Below, piece by piece: positions 8,651 through 17,800 of a DNA stretch of 64,000 bases (its first letter is position 1; the number at the start of each line of letters is the position of its first letter). A model generated the notes under the pieces. It was given only the letters and a program-made list of their open reading frames with translations, was not told the DNA's origin and did not search any database. The position numbers and the translations under genes were made by a program. The DNA comes from an uncultured Methanocorpusculum sp. Lineage in GTDB: Archaea > Halobacteriota > Methanomicrobia > Methanomicrobiales > Methanocorpusculaceae. The DNA is taken from assembly GCF_963667985.1 (NCBI RefSeq), contig NZ_OY764081.1, positions 992,001 to 1,056,000 of the forward strand, read 5' to 3'.

Positions 8651-9677
8651 ATCACGGATGGCCGGGTGCACCCTTACGGGGGCCCTTTCCGTCGCCTGTT
8701 TTATCCCCGGGGTAGTAACGGTAGTGCATGCTCCAAAAGGCTGTGCCCACCAGACGTTTTCCATGCTCCATGCGATGATGAACGAAGCGGAGACGAAAAT
8801 CGTCCCGGAGATCCTTGTCTCGGGACTTTCCGACAAAGACGTCATCTTTGGTGGAGAGGATTGTCTCAGACAGGCTCTCGACCGGGCAGCAGCAAAGGAT
8901 CCGGAGCTGATCATCGTTGTGACCTCCTGTGTTCCAGAAACGATCGGGGACGACTGTCTGGCCGTCTGCAGGGAACATGCATGTGCGAACCGGACCATCT
9001 ATATTCCAACGTCCGGGTTTCTTGGCGGAAGTGCAAAGGACGGCGAGAATGCTGCACTAATCGGCCTTTCAAAGCTTGCAGAACCGGCGGATCCGATCCC
9101 CGGAACCGTGGCAGTGATCGGTGAAAAAAATCTGGAGTCGGAGGTTGAGGAGAATTTCGCCGAGGTAAGCCGGCTTCTTGATCTCCTGGGCCTGAGCGTT
9201 TCAGTCAGATTCTGCAGAAATGCCAACGTCGCAGAACTTCAAAAACTTGGAACGGCTTGCTGTTTTATTGTACGCGACGGAAGATCGGCACATGCGGGAA
9301 GAGAACTTGGAAAGAGATTTGGCCGACCGGTAATCAGCGAATTTCCACGGGGACTTTCCGGATCGATCGCATTTCTGCAGGAGACAGGAAAAGCTGCCGG
9401 TGTTTCCCAAGAAAAAATCGAAGAGGCGATCTTGAAAGAGACCGAACACCAGAAAAAGATGCTTGCGAAATTTTCGGATCTTGCCGGACGCGAGGTCTGC
9501 CTTGGGGTCGAACCTTTCGAAGGAACACTCGCCGTGGCAAAAGAGGCGCTCGAAAGACTTGGGATGGCCGAATCACCGACAGGAATCAAGGTCAGGCTTC
9601 CGTTCTATCTGCCGGTCGGTGTTTCCGGGACCGTGAAGATGCTCTATCTTTGGAGGAGGACGATCCTGCATGGATGA
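8631..9677 (+). CDS. Nitrogenase component 1-like protein, subunit A
   Basis: Oxidoreductase/nitrogenase component 1 family protein of about 348 aa, much shorter than NifD (about 480-530). It keeps three cysteines at the P-cluster-type positions: C13 (AGCTLTGAL), C38 (HAPKGCAHQ) and C100 ([13 protein letters not shown]), so it can probably hold an Fe-S cluster shared with its partner. The residues expected for binding an FeMo-type cofactor are not recognisable. I kept the TTG start at 8631 because SESRMAGC matches the sequence seen before the first cysteine in relatives; an ATG at 8658 is the alternative and would leave only three residues before that cysteine. It overlaps the Fe-protein gene by 20 bases and the next subunit by 8, indicating translational coupling. 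Confidence 0.8.
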   Translation: MQETISESRMAGCTLTGALSVACFIPGVVTVVHAPKGCAHQTFSMLHAMMNEAETKIVPEILVSGLSDKDVIFGGEDCLRQALDRAAAKDPELIIVVTSCVPETIGDDCLAVCREHACANRTIYIPTSGFLGGSAKDGENAALIGLSKLAEPADPIPGTVAVIGEKNLESEVEENFAEVSRLLDLLGLSVSVRFCRNANVAELQKLGTACCFIVRDGRSAHAGRELGKRFGRPVISEFPRGLSGSIAFLQETGKAAGVSQEKIEEAILKETEHQKKMLAKFSDLAGREVCLGVEPFEGTLAVAKEALERLGMAESPTGIKVRLPFYLPVGVSGTVKMLYLWRRTILHG

Positions 9678-10803
9678 AGGGCTGTGCACTAATCCGGTCT
9701 GGCCGTGTGCCATGACCGGGGCCTGTTCGGTACTTGCAGGCTTTTCCGGGCTGAACGTGCTGATCCACGGATCTTCCGGCTGCTACTATTACCCCAGATC
9801 ACTGCTGAAGGTTCCTTTGTTCAGCACGTATCTTCTGGAGTCTGAGATCGTGTTCGGCACGGTCGACCGATTGAGAGAGGTCGTGAACACTCTTTCGACG
9901 TCGAAGAAGCCGATCGCCGTTTTGAACACCTGTATCCCGGCACTCACCGGCGAAGATCTCTCAGGGGCATTTTCAGGCCAAGAGACGATCTTTATTGATG
10001 CACCCGGATTCCTCGGCAATGTCGAAGAGGGAGCAAAGATCGCCTTTGAACGGCTGGGGATCGAAACGGATGCATCGCGGGAAGGCGTGAACATCGACGG
10101 AGTCTCCCTTCTGGATCTATTCTGGCGGGGAAATCTGCACGAAGCACAACGGCTATTAACGGAAATGGGAATCCCGACCGCTCTATGTCTTGCAAAGGAC
10201 AGTTATGAAAATCTGCGAAAAGGGGCAGCTTTGCACACCGTCTCGGTAAATCCTTCATACCCATCCGGAGTCGGAACGATGCTCGGCTCGTTTTTGTTCC
10301 CCGACCTGAAAGAGACCTGTGCGAAACTCGCGGATATATTTCCGAACGCTGATATCGAGCCGGTTCTCGAAGAGTGGAAGCGTGCCGATGAGCAGCTGTT
10401 CTACTCGAGCGACAAATATCTGCGAAAATATGAACCGCCGGTCGTTGCCGTCTGTGCCCAGGAAAGTTACGCTCTGTTTGCCAAAGCCATGATGGAGCGG
10501 TATTTCGGCTCGGATGTTCCGGTGATGCTTGCACGAAACCGGGATGCAGAAAGCATTCCCTTTGAAACCGATCTGACGAAGATCGCAGGGCAGATTGCCG
10601 GCAGTAATCCGGACCTCATCCTTGGATCCACATTCGAAGCAAACGCCTGTCCCAATACTGCATTCCTCGGCATAACGCCGCCTGACCGGAGCCGTGTCTC
10701 GATAGCGGCACGGCCGATTGCAGGAATCGAGGGCGGAATCATGTTCATGGAGAACGTGCTGAATACCCTGATAGATTCAGCTTCGTCAAAGCAGAAAAAG
10801 TGA
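9670..10803 (+). CDS. Nitrogenase component 1-like protein, subunit B
   Basis: Second component 1-like subunit, 377 aa. Its cysteines sit at nearly the same places as in the upstream subunit: C13 (WPCAMTGAC), C38 (IHGSSGCYYYPRS) and C88 (LNTCIPALTGED). The likely enzyme is therefore a compact heterotetramer of two different small subunits, unlike CfbD, which I recall as a single D-type gene. A strong Shine-Dalgarno sequence GGAGGAGG lies at 9653-9660 before the ATG. The C-terminal half contains another Rossmann-like block (VAVCAQESYALFAKAM). Candidate roles are a variant F430-type cyclase, a methylthio-alkane reductase-like enzyme, or an undescribed group. Downstream nikR converges, ending 14 bases away. 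Confidence 0.8.
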   Translation: MDEGLCTNPVWPCAMTGACSVLAGFSGLNVLIHGSSGCYYYPRSLLKVPLFSTYLLESEIVFGTVDRLREVVNTLSTSKKPIAVLNTCIPALTGEDLSGAFSGQETIFIDAPGFLGNVEEGAKIAFERLGIETDASREGVNIDGVSLLDLFWRGNLHEAQRLLTEMGIPTALCLAKDSYENLRKGAALHTVSVNPSYPSGVGTMLGSFLFPDLKETCAKLADIFPNADIEPVLEEWKRADEQLFYSSDKYLRKYEPPVVAVCAQESYALFAKAMMERYFGSDVPVMLARNRDAESIPFETDLTKIAGQIAGSNPDLILGSTFEANACPNTAFLGITPPDRSRVSIAARPIAGIEGGIMFMENVLNTLIDSASSKQKK

Positions 10804-10817
10804 TGGATTTTCGTATT

Positions 10818-11249
10818 TTAATATAAATTTCGGTCGACCTTGATCGTCGTCAGTTTGACCGAATCGACACCTTTCAAAGACATCAGACGTTCCGCGAGCT
10901 GTTTGAGCTGCTCGCCTTGTCCACGAACCAAAATGACCTCGAGACACCGTTCATCGCTGACGTGCGAGTGGATCGTCGACTGAACGATCTGACGGTTTGC
11001 GTGCTGGATCTCCGTGATCGCTTCCATAAGTCCACGGTGATCGTGATCATAAACCATGGTTATGACGCCCTGACGCTCGCCCGAGACGTCGTTCATCCAT
11101 TCGTAATAGGTGATATAGGAACGGATAGCATCACGGATCCCCTCGGACCTCGAAGAGTATCCCCGTTTCCCGATGATATCATCAAATTTATTCAGAAGAT
11201 TTTCAGGCAGTGATATACCAATGCGTGATAGATCCGATTCTCCGACCAT
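10818..11249 (-). CDS. nikR: Nickel-responsive regulator NikR
   Basis: Ribbon-helix-helix repressor of 143 aa that senses nickel. The N-terminal DNA-binding segment is SRIGISLPENLLNKFDDII followed by a helix with GYSSRSEGIRDAIR. The C-terminal ACT-like metal domain shows the NikR site: H83 region (IQHANRQIVQ), HSH at about 94-96 and a cysteine eight bases of peptide later in VSDERCLE. Length matches the family. It lies just below a nickel ECF component gene on the same strand, the classic target, and tail-to-tail with the nitrogenase-like operon. Its operator could not be located with confidence. Confidence 0.93.
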   Translation of the reverse strand: MVGESDLSRIGISLPENLLNKFDDIIGKRGYSSRSEGIRDAIRSYITYYEWMNDVSGERQGVITMVYDHDHRGLMEAITEIQHANRQIVQSTIHSHVSDERCLEVILVRGQGEQLKQLAERLMSLKGVDSVKLTTIKVDRNLY

Positions 11250-11341
11250 GCTGAAGTATTTGTTCGTTTCTCTATATTAGAGTTCTTACATAATCAGAAT
11301 TAACCAGAGGGTTGTACGTACTTTGAATGAAAAAAGAGAGG

Positions 11342-12330
11342 TTAACTACTCTTCCCCGCTGTGGAGGAAGCGTAGACGATCTTTGCTGCGATAAGGATCA
11401 CAACAAGAGCTGCAAATATTCCTATAATCAACGCTATGATTCCGCCGGCAACACTATCTCCAAGTGCATAGTCGGGCATAGGTGCTGCCCAGCCGATCGG
11501 ATCTTCAGCCTCAATAATCTCATCGCCCGTTGCCGGAGCAAAGACTTCCTTTACGCCTCCGTTCACAAGCAGTGTGCTGTCAAGTCCATCTGGATCGCCT
11601 GATGCGAACAGAACTGCACAACCTCCGATAATAAGTGCTATAACAAGACCTACGACCAGGAAACTTTTGATTGGAACGGCCTTTTTCGTTGTATCTCCGG
11701 TCAGTTCCGGGCGCACGGTAAATATCAGGGTAACCACGATTGCGGTTATGACACCTTCGATGATACCGATGATCGCGTGATAGATGAAAATTGTTGGAAG
11801 ACCAACTGAGATTGGAACGGCACCGATGATGGCGATTTCAAAGGCTGCACAACACGCAGCGATAACACATGCAAGCCACGCAGCTATAGCTGCAGGGACT
11901 GCAACCGGGACGTTCGGGAGAACGGATTTGATTCCTTTGTATGAGTAGAATCCGACGAATCCAGCGATAACACCCATGTTGATGATGTTTGCGCCAAGAG
12001 CCAGAACACCGCCGTCACCGAAGATGAGTGCCTGGATAACCAGAACTATCGCCTAATAAAGACGGCTGCAAATGGAGATCCGAGAATGATGGCTGCAAGA
12101 GCACCGCCGACCAAATGTCCGGAAACGCCGAATCCGGTCGGGAGATTGAACGCCTGAAGGGCAAAAATGCCTGCTGCAATGACTGCAAGGATTGGAATCT
12201 TCGACTTGTCGAGATTTTTCCTTGCCCAGTTTATTGCGAGAACAATAAAAACAAGAGCAATTATCCAGAATACGATACCAATAGGGACGCCAAGTCCGCT
12301 ATAGCCAAACAGAAAATCAGGGATGTGCGT
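11342..12330 (-). pseudogene. nikMN: Nickel/cobalt ECF substrate-binding protein NikMN, frameshifted
   Basis: Membrane component of a nickel ECF importer (CbiM/NikM fused to the NikN-like C-terminal part), broken by one base. The N-terminal part reads HIPDFLFGYSGLG and later GVSGHLVGGALAAIILG, keeping the histidines that bind metal in NikM. At about 12050-12056 the frame reaches a stop (RR*). Insertion of one base restores FIMAIVLVIQALIFGDGG and joins the second frame, which runs to 11342 and ends with the NikN-type PDYALGDSVAGG and a last helix. The expected initiation codon before HIPDF is ACG, not ATG, at 12328-12330, with GGTG upstream. No NikQ/NikO genes are adjacent. Either the gene is dead or the sequence has errors. 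Confidence 0.82.
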
Positions 12331-12438
12331 AGTGTTTCACCTGTATATTACAATAACACGTATTCAATAATAAGTATTACGGCACACGACGGATTATGGA
12401 AAAGGTATTATTTTAACACCATGAATTGAAGTATCGTA
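12331..12438 (-). promoter_or_regulatory. AT-rich promoter region of nikMN
   Basis: This short AT-rich stretch carries the promoter of the nickel ECF gene and the end of the next gene. It holds repeated TATTAC elements at about 12345 and 12374 in direct orientation. As the gene lies beside nikR, a NikR site is expected here, but I see no clean dyad. Confidence 0.3.
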
Positions 12439-13392
12439 TTATTTTTCCTCGGTGACCATCTCAAGAAGATCCTCGCCGTCCTCCACGTTCTTGAGACGCT
12501 CTTCGCCGATCACCAGTGTTTTACCGATCTTCTTCTCCTTGCGGTAGTCGGAGACCACGCACAGTGAGTGGGTCCCGGTGATCTGGGAGATGTTTCCGAC
12601 AAGTTCCGCACGCTGCACGGTTTTCTGCGGCGATCCATAGCAGGTAAGGATGGTTTTGTTTTCAAACATTGCAAAGGCGTGGAACAGTGCCCGTCTCAGT
12701 TCCTGAACATTGATGCCGATTGATCTGAGATGATCTTCCGGCCGTTTCGGCTGGGCATCGGATTCGGGATTGTGTCCGGAGGCAAGCGATGCCGGGACAT
12801 GTTCCTCTTCGGCAGGCGTGTAATGCAGAAGATCGATCGGCATCACGATATCGTCGTTGAAAAACTCCTCAAGCCTCATCGCCATCTCAAGGGTTGTACC
12901 CATTCCGCCTTCGTATTTGCTGATCGTCCGTCTGGAGACCCCAAGTGCGTGGGCGAGATCCCCTAGGGACATCGACTGTTCTTCACGCAGAGTCCGAAGT
13001 CTTTCGGCATCTATGTTTACGTACAGACCCCCCGGTGAAGCATACACGAGAGGGAGTTCGCCCTCTGCAAGATAATCATACAAGGTCGCCGAAGAAACCG
13101 CATTGATCCCGTATCGAAGGTAGATAGCTCCCCGCTCTAAAGCCACATCACGCGCGCGCTCCCCAATGATAAGGGGGACTGCGTGAAGATGCCGGGCGAT
13201 CTTATCCAGGTCCCAGGCAATATCTTCGTTTACACTATCTATTTGTGAAAAGACTTTGATAACCAGCAGATTCTCTCCTTTCGATGTCATCAGGTCGAAA
13301 CTTCTCGGGCGAATTTCGCAGCGTTCCGAGACATTGTATCCTGTCATCAGGAGGATACTGACCACGTTTTGGAGGAGCCTGTCATTGGACAT
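12439..13392 (-). CDS. Putative HTH-type transcriptional regulator (COG1395 family)
   Basis: Conserved euryarchaeal regulator of 317 aa. An N-terminal nuclease-like or sensor part (1-115) includes LLVIKVFSQIDSVNEDIAWD, and a Cro/C1-type helix-turn-helix at about 130-160 contains LGVSRRTISKYEGG. A C-terminal part (about 215-317) completes the family. Targets are unknown. The gene is divergent from tiaS with only 48 bases between starts, so the two share a promoter region. Length and layout are typical for this archaeal family. Confidence 0.82.
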   Translation of the reverse strand: MSNDRLLQNVVSILLMTGYNVSERCEIRPRSFDLMTSKGENLLVIKVFSQIDSVNEDIAWDLDKIARHLHAVPLIIGERARDVALERGAIYLRYGINAVSSATLYDYLAEGELPLVYASPGGLYVNIDAERLRTLREEQSMSLGDLAHALGVSRRTISKYEGGMGTTLEMAMRLEEFFNDDIVMPIDLLHYTPAEEEHVPASLASGHNPESDAQPKRPEDHLRSIGINVQELRRALFHAFAMFENKTILTCYGSPQKTVQRAELVGNISQITGTHSLCVVSDYRKEKKIGKTLVIGEERLKNVEDGEDLLEMVTEEK

Positions 13393-13440
13393 AGATGTAT
13401 AATCGTAATAGTAATGCGGTTCTATAAAATAATATCATTT

Positions 13441-14679
13441 ATGCTGCTGGGCCTCGACGACACGGATTCACCGGACGGAATGTGCACCACATACCTTGGG
13501 GCACTGATAGCAAACGAGCTGACCCACCGTGGTTTTACGGTCACGAATCACCGTCTCGTCAGACTGAATCCAAACGTTATCTGGAAAACACGGGGCAATG
13601 CAGGTATCTGTATCGAGATCGCAGACGGCAACCCAATGGACGTTTTTGAGATCGCCTGCGAATTTGTGGAACGTTTTGCAAGATTCGAGTGCGAGAAAAC
13701 GAATCCCGGCGTTGTTGTGGTCGAGTCTCCTCCGGATTCTGCATTTTATTACCAAGCTCTGCAGAGATTCTGCACGATCGAAGAGACGGTCGAACGGCTG
13801 GAAGCGATCGGCGCACTGTATAAAGGATACAAAAACGGGCGGGGACTGAACGGGGCTCTTGCTGCCGTATCGTCGGTCCTGCCGGACAAGACCTATGAGT
13901 GTCTTGCATATCGAAAGGCAGAGGTGCTTGGGACCCCGCGTGTTTTTGCAGAAGAGGGATTTTTTACCTCGGAAGGGCAGACGGCACCGCATACCTGGGA
14001 TACGGTGGATTTTATTCGAAGAGAGATCGTCTGTATTCCCCACGGAAAAGATCCGGTTCTGTATGGCATACGTGGGGAGAGTGTGGAGTGGGTTAGAAAA
14101 GCGACAGGTTTTCTGGAGACTGAGGAGCCGGCGTTTTCGCAAGTATGGGAAACGAATCAGGGAACTGATACGCATCTCCTCCCGCTCCCGACCGATGGAC
14201 CTGTAGACGGCGAATCCTACCGGTTTTCTGGCGTTGTCGATTCACTTCCGGTAACGAATCGCGGGGGCCATGTGCAGTTTACGATTTTCTCGAACGGCAA
14301 GAGTATCCAGGTGTTCGCATTTGAGCCAACCAAATATTTTCGAAATGCTGTTCGCGAACTTGTGATCGGTGACGAAATCACCGTCTGCGGAAGTTTTCAA
14401 AAAGGTGTCCTCCATCTGGAAAAGTTCAGGCCAACCGTTCTTGCATCGCAGAAAAGCCGATCATCTCCCCGTTGCCCGGTCTGTGGAGGAAGAATGACCT
14501 CAGCAGGAAAAAACAAAGGATACAAATGCCGGGAATGTTCAGGGAAAGTTCGGGATGTTCCGGATGTTCCGGATGTTCCGGATCAGGAACGAACTCTTCA
14601 AACGAAATGGTATGAAGTTCCGCCGGGATCGAGAAGGCATCTGGCAAAACCTGCCGTCAGAATGAAAGACGACATCTGA
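13441..14679 (+). CDS. tiaS: tRNA(Ile2) 2-agmatinylcytidine synthetase
   Basis: Archaeal enzyme (412 aa) that attaches agmatine to C34 of the CAU anticodon of tRNA-Ile2 so that it reads AUA. The N-terminus starts LLGLDDTDSPDGMCTTYL, the family hallmark, and this sets the start at ATG 13441 rather than a TTG 72 bases upstream that overlaps the divergent gene. An OB-fold domain (about 250-330) and a C-terminal zinc ribbon (CPVCGGRM...YKCREC, about 343-368) follow, used for binding the tRNA. After the zinc ribbon there is a short DVP repeat (see the repeat entry). This modification is essential in archaea with this decoding system. Confidence 0.92.
   Translation: MLLGLDDTDSPDGMCTTYLGALIANELTHRGFTVTNHRLVRLNPNVIWKTRGNAGICIEIADGNPMDVFEIACEFVERFARFECEKTNPGVVVVESPPDSAFYYQALQRFCTIEETVERLEAIGALYKGYKNGRGLNGALAAVSSVLPDKTYECLAYRKAEVLGTPRVFAEEGFFTSEGQTAPHTWDTVDFIRREIVCIPHGKDPVLYGIRGESVEWVRKATGFLETEEPAFSQVWETNQGTDTHLLPLPTDGPVDGESYRFSGVVDSLPVTNRGGHVQFTIFSNGKSIQVFAFEPTKYFRNAVRELVIGDEITVCGSFQKGVLHLEKFRPTVLASQKSRSSPRCPVCGGRMTSAGKNKGYKCRECSGKVRDVPDVPDVPDQERTLQTKWYEVPPGSRRHLAKPAVRMKDDI
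14555..14581 (+). repeat. Three 9-base tandem repeats inside tiaS
   Basis: Three copies of GGATGTTCC in a row encode a DVP-DVP-DVP segment directly after the zinc ribbon of TiaS. The unit length is a multiple of three, so copy-number change would not break the frame. It looks like a slippage product in a linker. Confidence 0.75.
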
Positions 14680-14729
14680 ATTCTGTAAAAAAAAAGATTG
14701 GAAAGAGAGAGGGTTAGAAAAAATTGGGG

Positions 14730-15062
14730 TTATCCGGTGATGTACTCATCGGTCCTGACCCATGCTGCTGCCTCGATCGGCAGAACAAAGATCCGGCCAT
14801 CCCCTTTCTTGCCGGTCCGTGCGTGCTCACGGATGACTTTTATCAGCATATCCACATCTTTGTCGGGGACGACAATCTCGAGTTTGGTCTTGGGCAGGGT
14901 TTTCACCTGCATTTTACCGGCCCTGTACTGAAGACAGACGCCGCCCTGTTCACCACGTCCGAGGACTTCAGTGATCGTGACACCCGGAATGTTGTTCTGC
15001 TCAAGTGCATTCAATACCTCATCCACCTTTTCAGGCCGGATGATAGCTGTTATCATTTTCAT
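14730..15062 (-). CDS. glnK: Nitrogen regulatory protein PII (GlnK)
   Basis: PII signal protein of 110 aa that binds ATP/ADP and 2-oxoglutarate and blocks the ammonium channel AmtB. Typical features are the start MKMITAIIRPEKVDEV, the T-loop with GEQGGVCLQYRAGK around 38-51 including the tyrosine at the modification position, and the B-loop TGKKGDGRIFVLPI near 83-96. It lies 20 bases downstream of amtB on the same strand, the standard amtB-glnK pair. The T-loop sequence differs from bacterial GlnB (YRG is YRAG), as in other archaeal GlnK proteins. Confidence 0.94.
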   Translation of the reverse strand: MKMITAIIRPEKVDEVLNALEQNNIPGVTITEVLGRGEQGGVCLQYRAGKMQVKTLPKTKLEIVVPDKDVDMLIKVIREHARTGKKGDGRIFVLPIEAAAWVRTDEYITG

Positions 15063-15082
15063 GTTCTGAAACCTCGTTTTGC

Positions 15083-16282
15083 TTATGCCTGCTCACCGTG
15101 CTGGGCAAGGTCCATACCAATGTATTCCTCATCCTCCGTAACCCGGAGTCCCATGGTCTTGTTGATGATCCAGCCGATGACGAAGGTCATTCCAAAGGCG
15201 TAAACCACTGCGATTACTGCATCGAGAATCTGAATTCCAAACTGCATCACGTTTCCTTCGAGAAGTCCGCCGACCCCGCAGATTGCAGAGACTGCAAAGA
15301 CACCCGTAAGGATTGCTCCTGCGAAACCGCCCATGCCATGAATTGCCCAGGCATCGAGAGACTCGTCAAGCCCGGCCTTAATTCTCCAGGACAGGGCTGC
15401 GTAACAGACAGCTGCCGTGATGATACCGATCAGCAGTCCGCCGCCAACATTGACGTAGCCTGCTGCCGGGGTTATTCCGACTAATCCTGCAATTGCTCCC
15501 GAGATGAAACCGAGTGAGTTCGGCTTTCCGCTCTTCCAGGAGAGGGCCATCCACGTGAGTGCTCCGGTCGCTGCAGCTGCTGCAGTTACCAAGAATGCAC
15601 TTGCAGCGAGTTGGTTTGCAGCAAGGGCAGAACCGGCGTTGAATCCGAACCAGCCGACAATCAGGAACATTCCGCCGATGAGTGTCATCGGAATGTTGTG
15701 GGGTCTGAACATCTGTTTGCCGTACCCAACCCTCTTACCAATGACTAAAGCAAGAGCGAGGGCTGCAAATCCAGAACTGATGTGGACAACTGTTCCGCCG
15801 GCAAAGTCGAGAGCACCGAGGCTGTATGCCCAGCCGCCACCCCAGGCCCAGTGTGCCAGAGGAGCATATACTAAGGTCAGCCACAGAAGACCTAAGACTA
15901 TGTAGGAGGACATTTTGACCCTGCCGACAATACCTGAGGTCAGGATCGCAAGTGCCAGGCAGGCAAACATCATCTGGAAACAGACGAACAGAATGTCAGG
16001 TATTCCGCCTGTCACCCCGTCAATCGGGATCCCGGAAAGACCTATGTAGTCCAAAGACCACCCGATCACTCCGGCCACATCAGCGCCGAAGGCAAGCGAG
16101 TAGCCGATGATAATCCACTGAACAATTCCAAGGGCAAGAGCCACAAAGGACAGCATCATCGTTGAGATGACGTTTTTCTTCCTTACCATTCCACCATAGA
16201 ACAGCCCTACTGCGGGAACCATCATCAACACTAATGCTGCTGAAATGAGAACCCAAGCTGTTGCACCAGTATCAAGATCCAT
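15083..16282 (-). CDS. amtB: Ammonium transporter
   Basis: Amt/Rh-family ammonium channel, 399 aa with about eleven membrane helices. Family motifs seen include VGLFYGGMVRKKNV near residues 25-38, DFAGGTVVHISSG near 158-170, which holds the first pore histidine, and DAWAIHGMGGFAGA near 310, which holds the second. I start at ATG 16282 (MDLDTGATAW), which has an AGGTG element nine bases upstream; a longer reading to 16474 has no family similarity. The gene forms an operon with glnK. It is divergent from an unknown gene, with TATA-like DNA at 16433-16450 serving one or both sides. Confidence 0.94.
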   Translation of the reverse strand: MDLDTGATAWVLISAALVLMMVPAVGLFYGGMVRKKNVISTMMLSFVALALGIVQWIIIGYSLAFGADVAGVIGWSLDYIGLSGIPIDGVTGGIPDILFVCFQMMFACLALAILTSGIVGRVKMSSYIVLGLLWLTLVYAPLAHWAWGGGWAYSLGALDFAGGTVVHISSGFAALALALVIGKRVGYGKQMFRPHNIPMTLIGGMFLIVGWFGFNAGSALAANQLAASAFLVTAAAAATGALTWMALSWKSGKPNSLGFISGAIAGLVGITPAAGYVNVGGGLLIGIITAAVCYAALSWRIKAGLDESLDAWAIHGMGGFAGAILTGVFAVSAICGVGGLLEGNVMQFGIQILDAVIAVVYAFGMTFVIGWIINKTMGLRVTEDEEYIGMDLAQHGEQA

Positions 16283-16515
16283 GAGTAATTCACCTAAATC
16301 AGCACAAACAAATACAAATAAACCCGAAAAACAGTCCCGCCAGTAACCCCGTGGTGGACACCACCCCGGAGACCGAACTGTATTCCGGATTTTAAGTGGT
16401 GTTGATGTGCACTTATAATGTTTGTGCTCCCTGTATAAAATATTATGCTCCGTGTTAACAAGTGTCATGGTCAAGCAGAATTAATAACCATGAAGAGAGC
16501 ATACCAGATATCCAG

Positions 16516-17433
16516 ATGACACTGGAAGAAAAGATCACATTCTATTCCCGCGAAGACGCATCGGCGTTTCAGAAGTATCTCCGGGAAAAGGGATGTCCAT
16601 CACGGATATCCGTCGAACACAGCTTCTCGGGAACACCCTACTTCGAAGGAAGCATATCGTCGATCCTGCAGCTTATAGATAAAATACATGCGCGGGAGTC
16701 GGACGCCGATCTGGATGAACTCAAAGCTGATCTTCTTGCACGCAAAAAAACCCTCGAAGAATTTTTTCAATCGCACAAAGAAGGCGACTGTCTGACGGAT
16801 GCAACGCCGTCACAACTTCTTGCGCAGGCGGAGTCGATCGATGCGATGGGAGAGGATGTCCAAAAACAGGCAACCGACAAGTTCATGAATGCACTGATGA
16901 TCCTTGGGACCCTTGAGGACAACGAACTTCTGGAAGTATCCGAAGAGAAGGAGTGCTACACGCTTCTTGGAACGAAAGAGCCGGGCGATCTCCGTGTTAT
17001 GTATGCATATACCGATTTTAACGGCGTAACGGAAGAGGACCTGCACGAAACGGAGCTCGTCAGCCACATCAGAACCTCATCGACCACGGAATTCATTATC
17101 ACCGCGGGTGCTGAGATCCTGTTTGTATCCGATATCGAGGATCTGACCGATATGCTGGATCATATGGATGTCGAAGATGACGAAGCGGCACGATTCGTGG
17201 ATGCGGTCTTTTTCAAACAGGCTCTGATCGGTCAGATACACAAACTGGTCTCGGAAGGAAAACAGAGCGAGGCAGATCTGCTCACGGCACTGGATGCCCC
17301 CGCCTTCCCGCTCGAAGGAACAAAAGATGTGATTTCCTTTGATATATCCCCGGAGTATCTGTCAGGAGTCGTCTCAGACCTGAGAAAACAGGGTATTCTG
17401 TCAGGGAAAGACGGTAAGATTAAAAGCAGTTAA
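16516..17433 (+). CDS. Conserved hypothetical protein
   Basis: Soluble, acidic protein of 306 aa that I do not recognise. It is rich in Glu and Asp and is predicted mostly helical, for example EEKITFYSREDASAF at the start and the stretch ASAFQKYLREKG. No membrane segment, signal peptide or metal motif is visible. The GTG 54 bases upstream is an alternative start; I prefer ATG 16516 because the extra residues are not similar to a structured start. It is divergent from amtB. A nitrogen-related role is possible only by position. Confidence 0.6.
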   Translation: MTLEEKITFYSREDASAFQKYLREKGCPSRISVEHSFSGTPYFEGSISSILQLIDKIHARESDADLDELKADLLARKKTLEEFFQSHKEGDCLTDATPSQLLAQAESIDAMGEDVQKQATDKFMNALMILGTLEDNELLEVSEEKECYTLLGTKEPGDLRVMYAYTDFNGVTEEDLHETELVSHIRTSSTTEFIITAGAEILFVSDIEDLTDMLDHMDVEDDEAARFVDAVFFKQALIGQIHKLVSEGKQSEADLLTALDAPAFPLEGTKDVISFDISPEYLSGVVSDLRKQGILSGKDGKIKSS

Positions 17434-17800
17434 CGCCATATAATACTGTTAGGTGGGGGATGTGGAGTACAAAGCAGTGTGGATACTGCTGCCCTCACCA
17501 ATTGATCTGAATACTATTTTGCAGGAATTTCGGTACGTCATTATTTTTTATCGTTTTTCAACCCATTTTGAAACAAAATATCATGATAGATACCTTAATG
17601 CTTCCAGCATCCAATTGTAAAGTATCTGCCATCATTCGCGGAGATTCAGTGCGCCAAAAAACGCAGGAATGCTGAACCCATTTTTGTTTCATGAATGAGA
17701 TCAACGAAATAACACAGAATATAGCCGCAATACAATAAAATATGACATTACTATCCAGAAAACCTCATGCTCACGCAGCAAACGGGGAGATGAAGTCATC
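17434..17800. other. 367-base AT-rich intergenic region
   Basis: No coding region is seen on either strand. The left part holds a compact stem-loop at 17452-17499, given separately. The rest is AT-rich, with short T-tracts (17541-17550) and TATA-like sequences near 17730-17750 that may form the promoter of the following small membrane-anchored protein gene. Confidence 0.6.
17452..17499 (+). ncRNA. Candidate structured RNA or terminator stem-loop
   Basis: An eight-pair outer stem GGTGGGGG / CCCTCACC (one G-T pair) at 17452-17459 and 17492-17499 encloses an inner six-pair stem AGCAGT / ACTGCT at 17473-17478 and 17485-17490. A TATA-like CATATAATA lies just before it. It could be a small RNA, an H/ACA-like guide, or the 3' end structure of the upstream gene. 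No T-tract follows directly, which argues against an intrinsic terminator. Confidence 0.35.

Noticed and set aside
7844..10803. A true nitrogenase operon
   Set aside because: The component 1-like subunits are far shorter than NifD/NifK, and no nifE, nifN, nifB or paired glnB genes are adjacent.
16282..16474. 64-residue N-terminal extension of AmtB
   Set aside because: The extra residues have no similarity to a signal or membrane segment, and the internal ATG at 16282 has a good AGGTG element.
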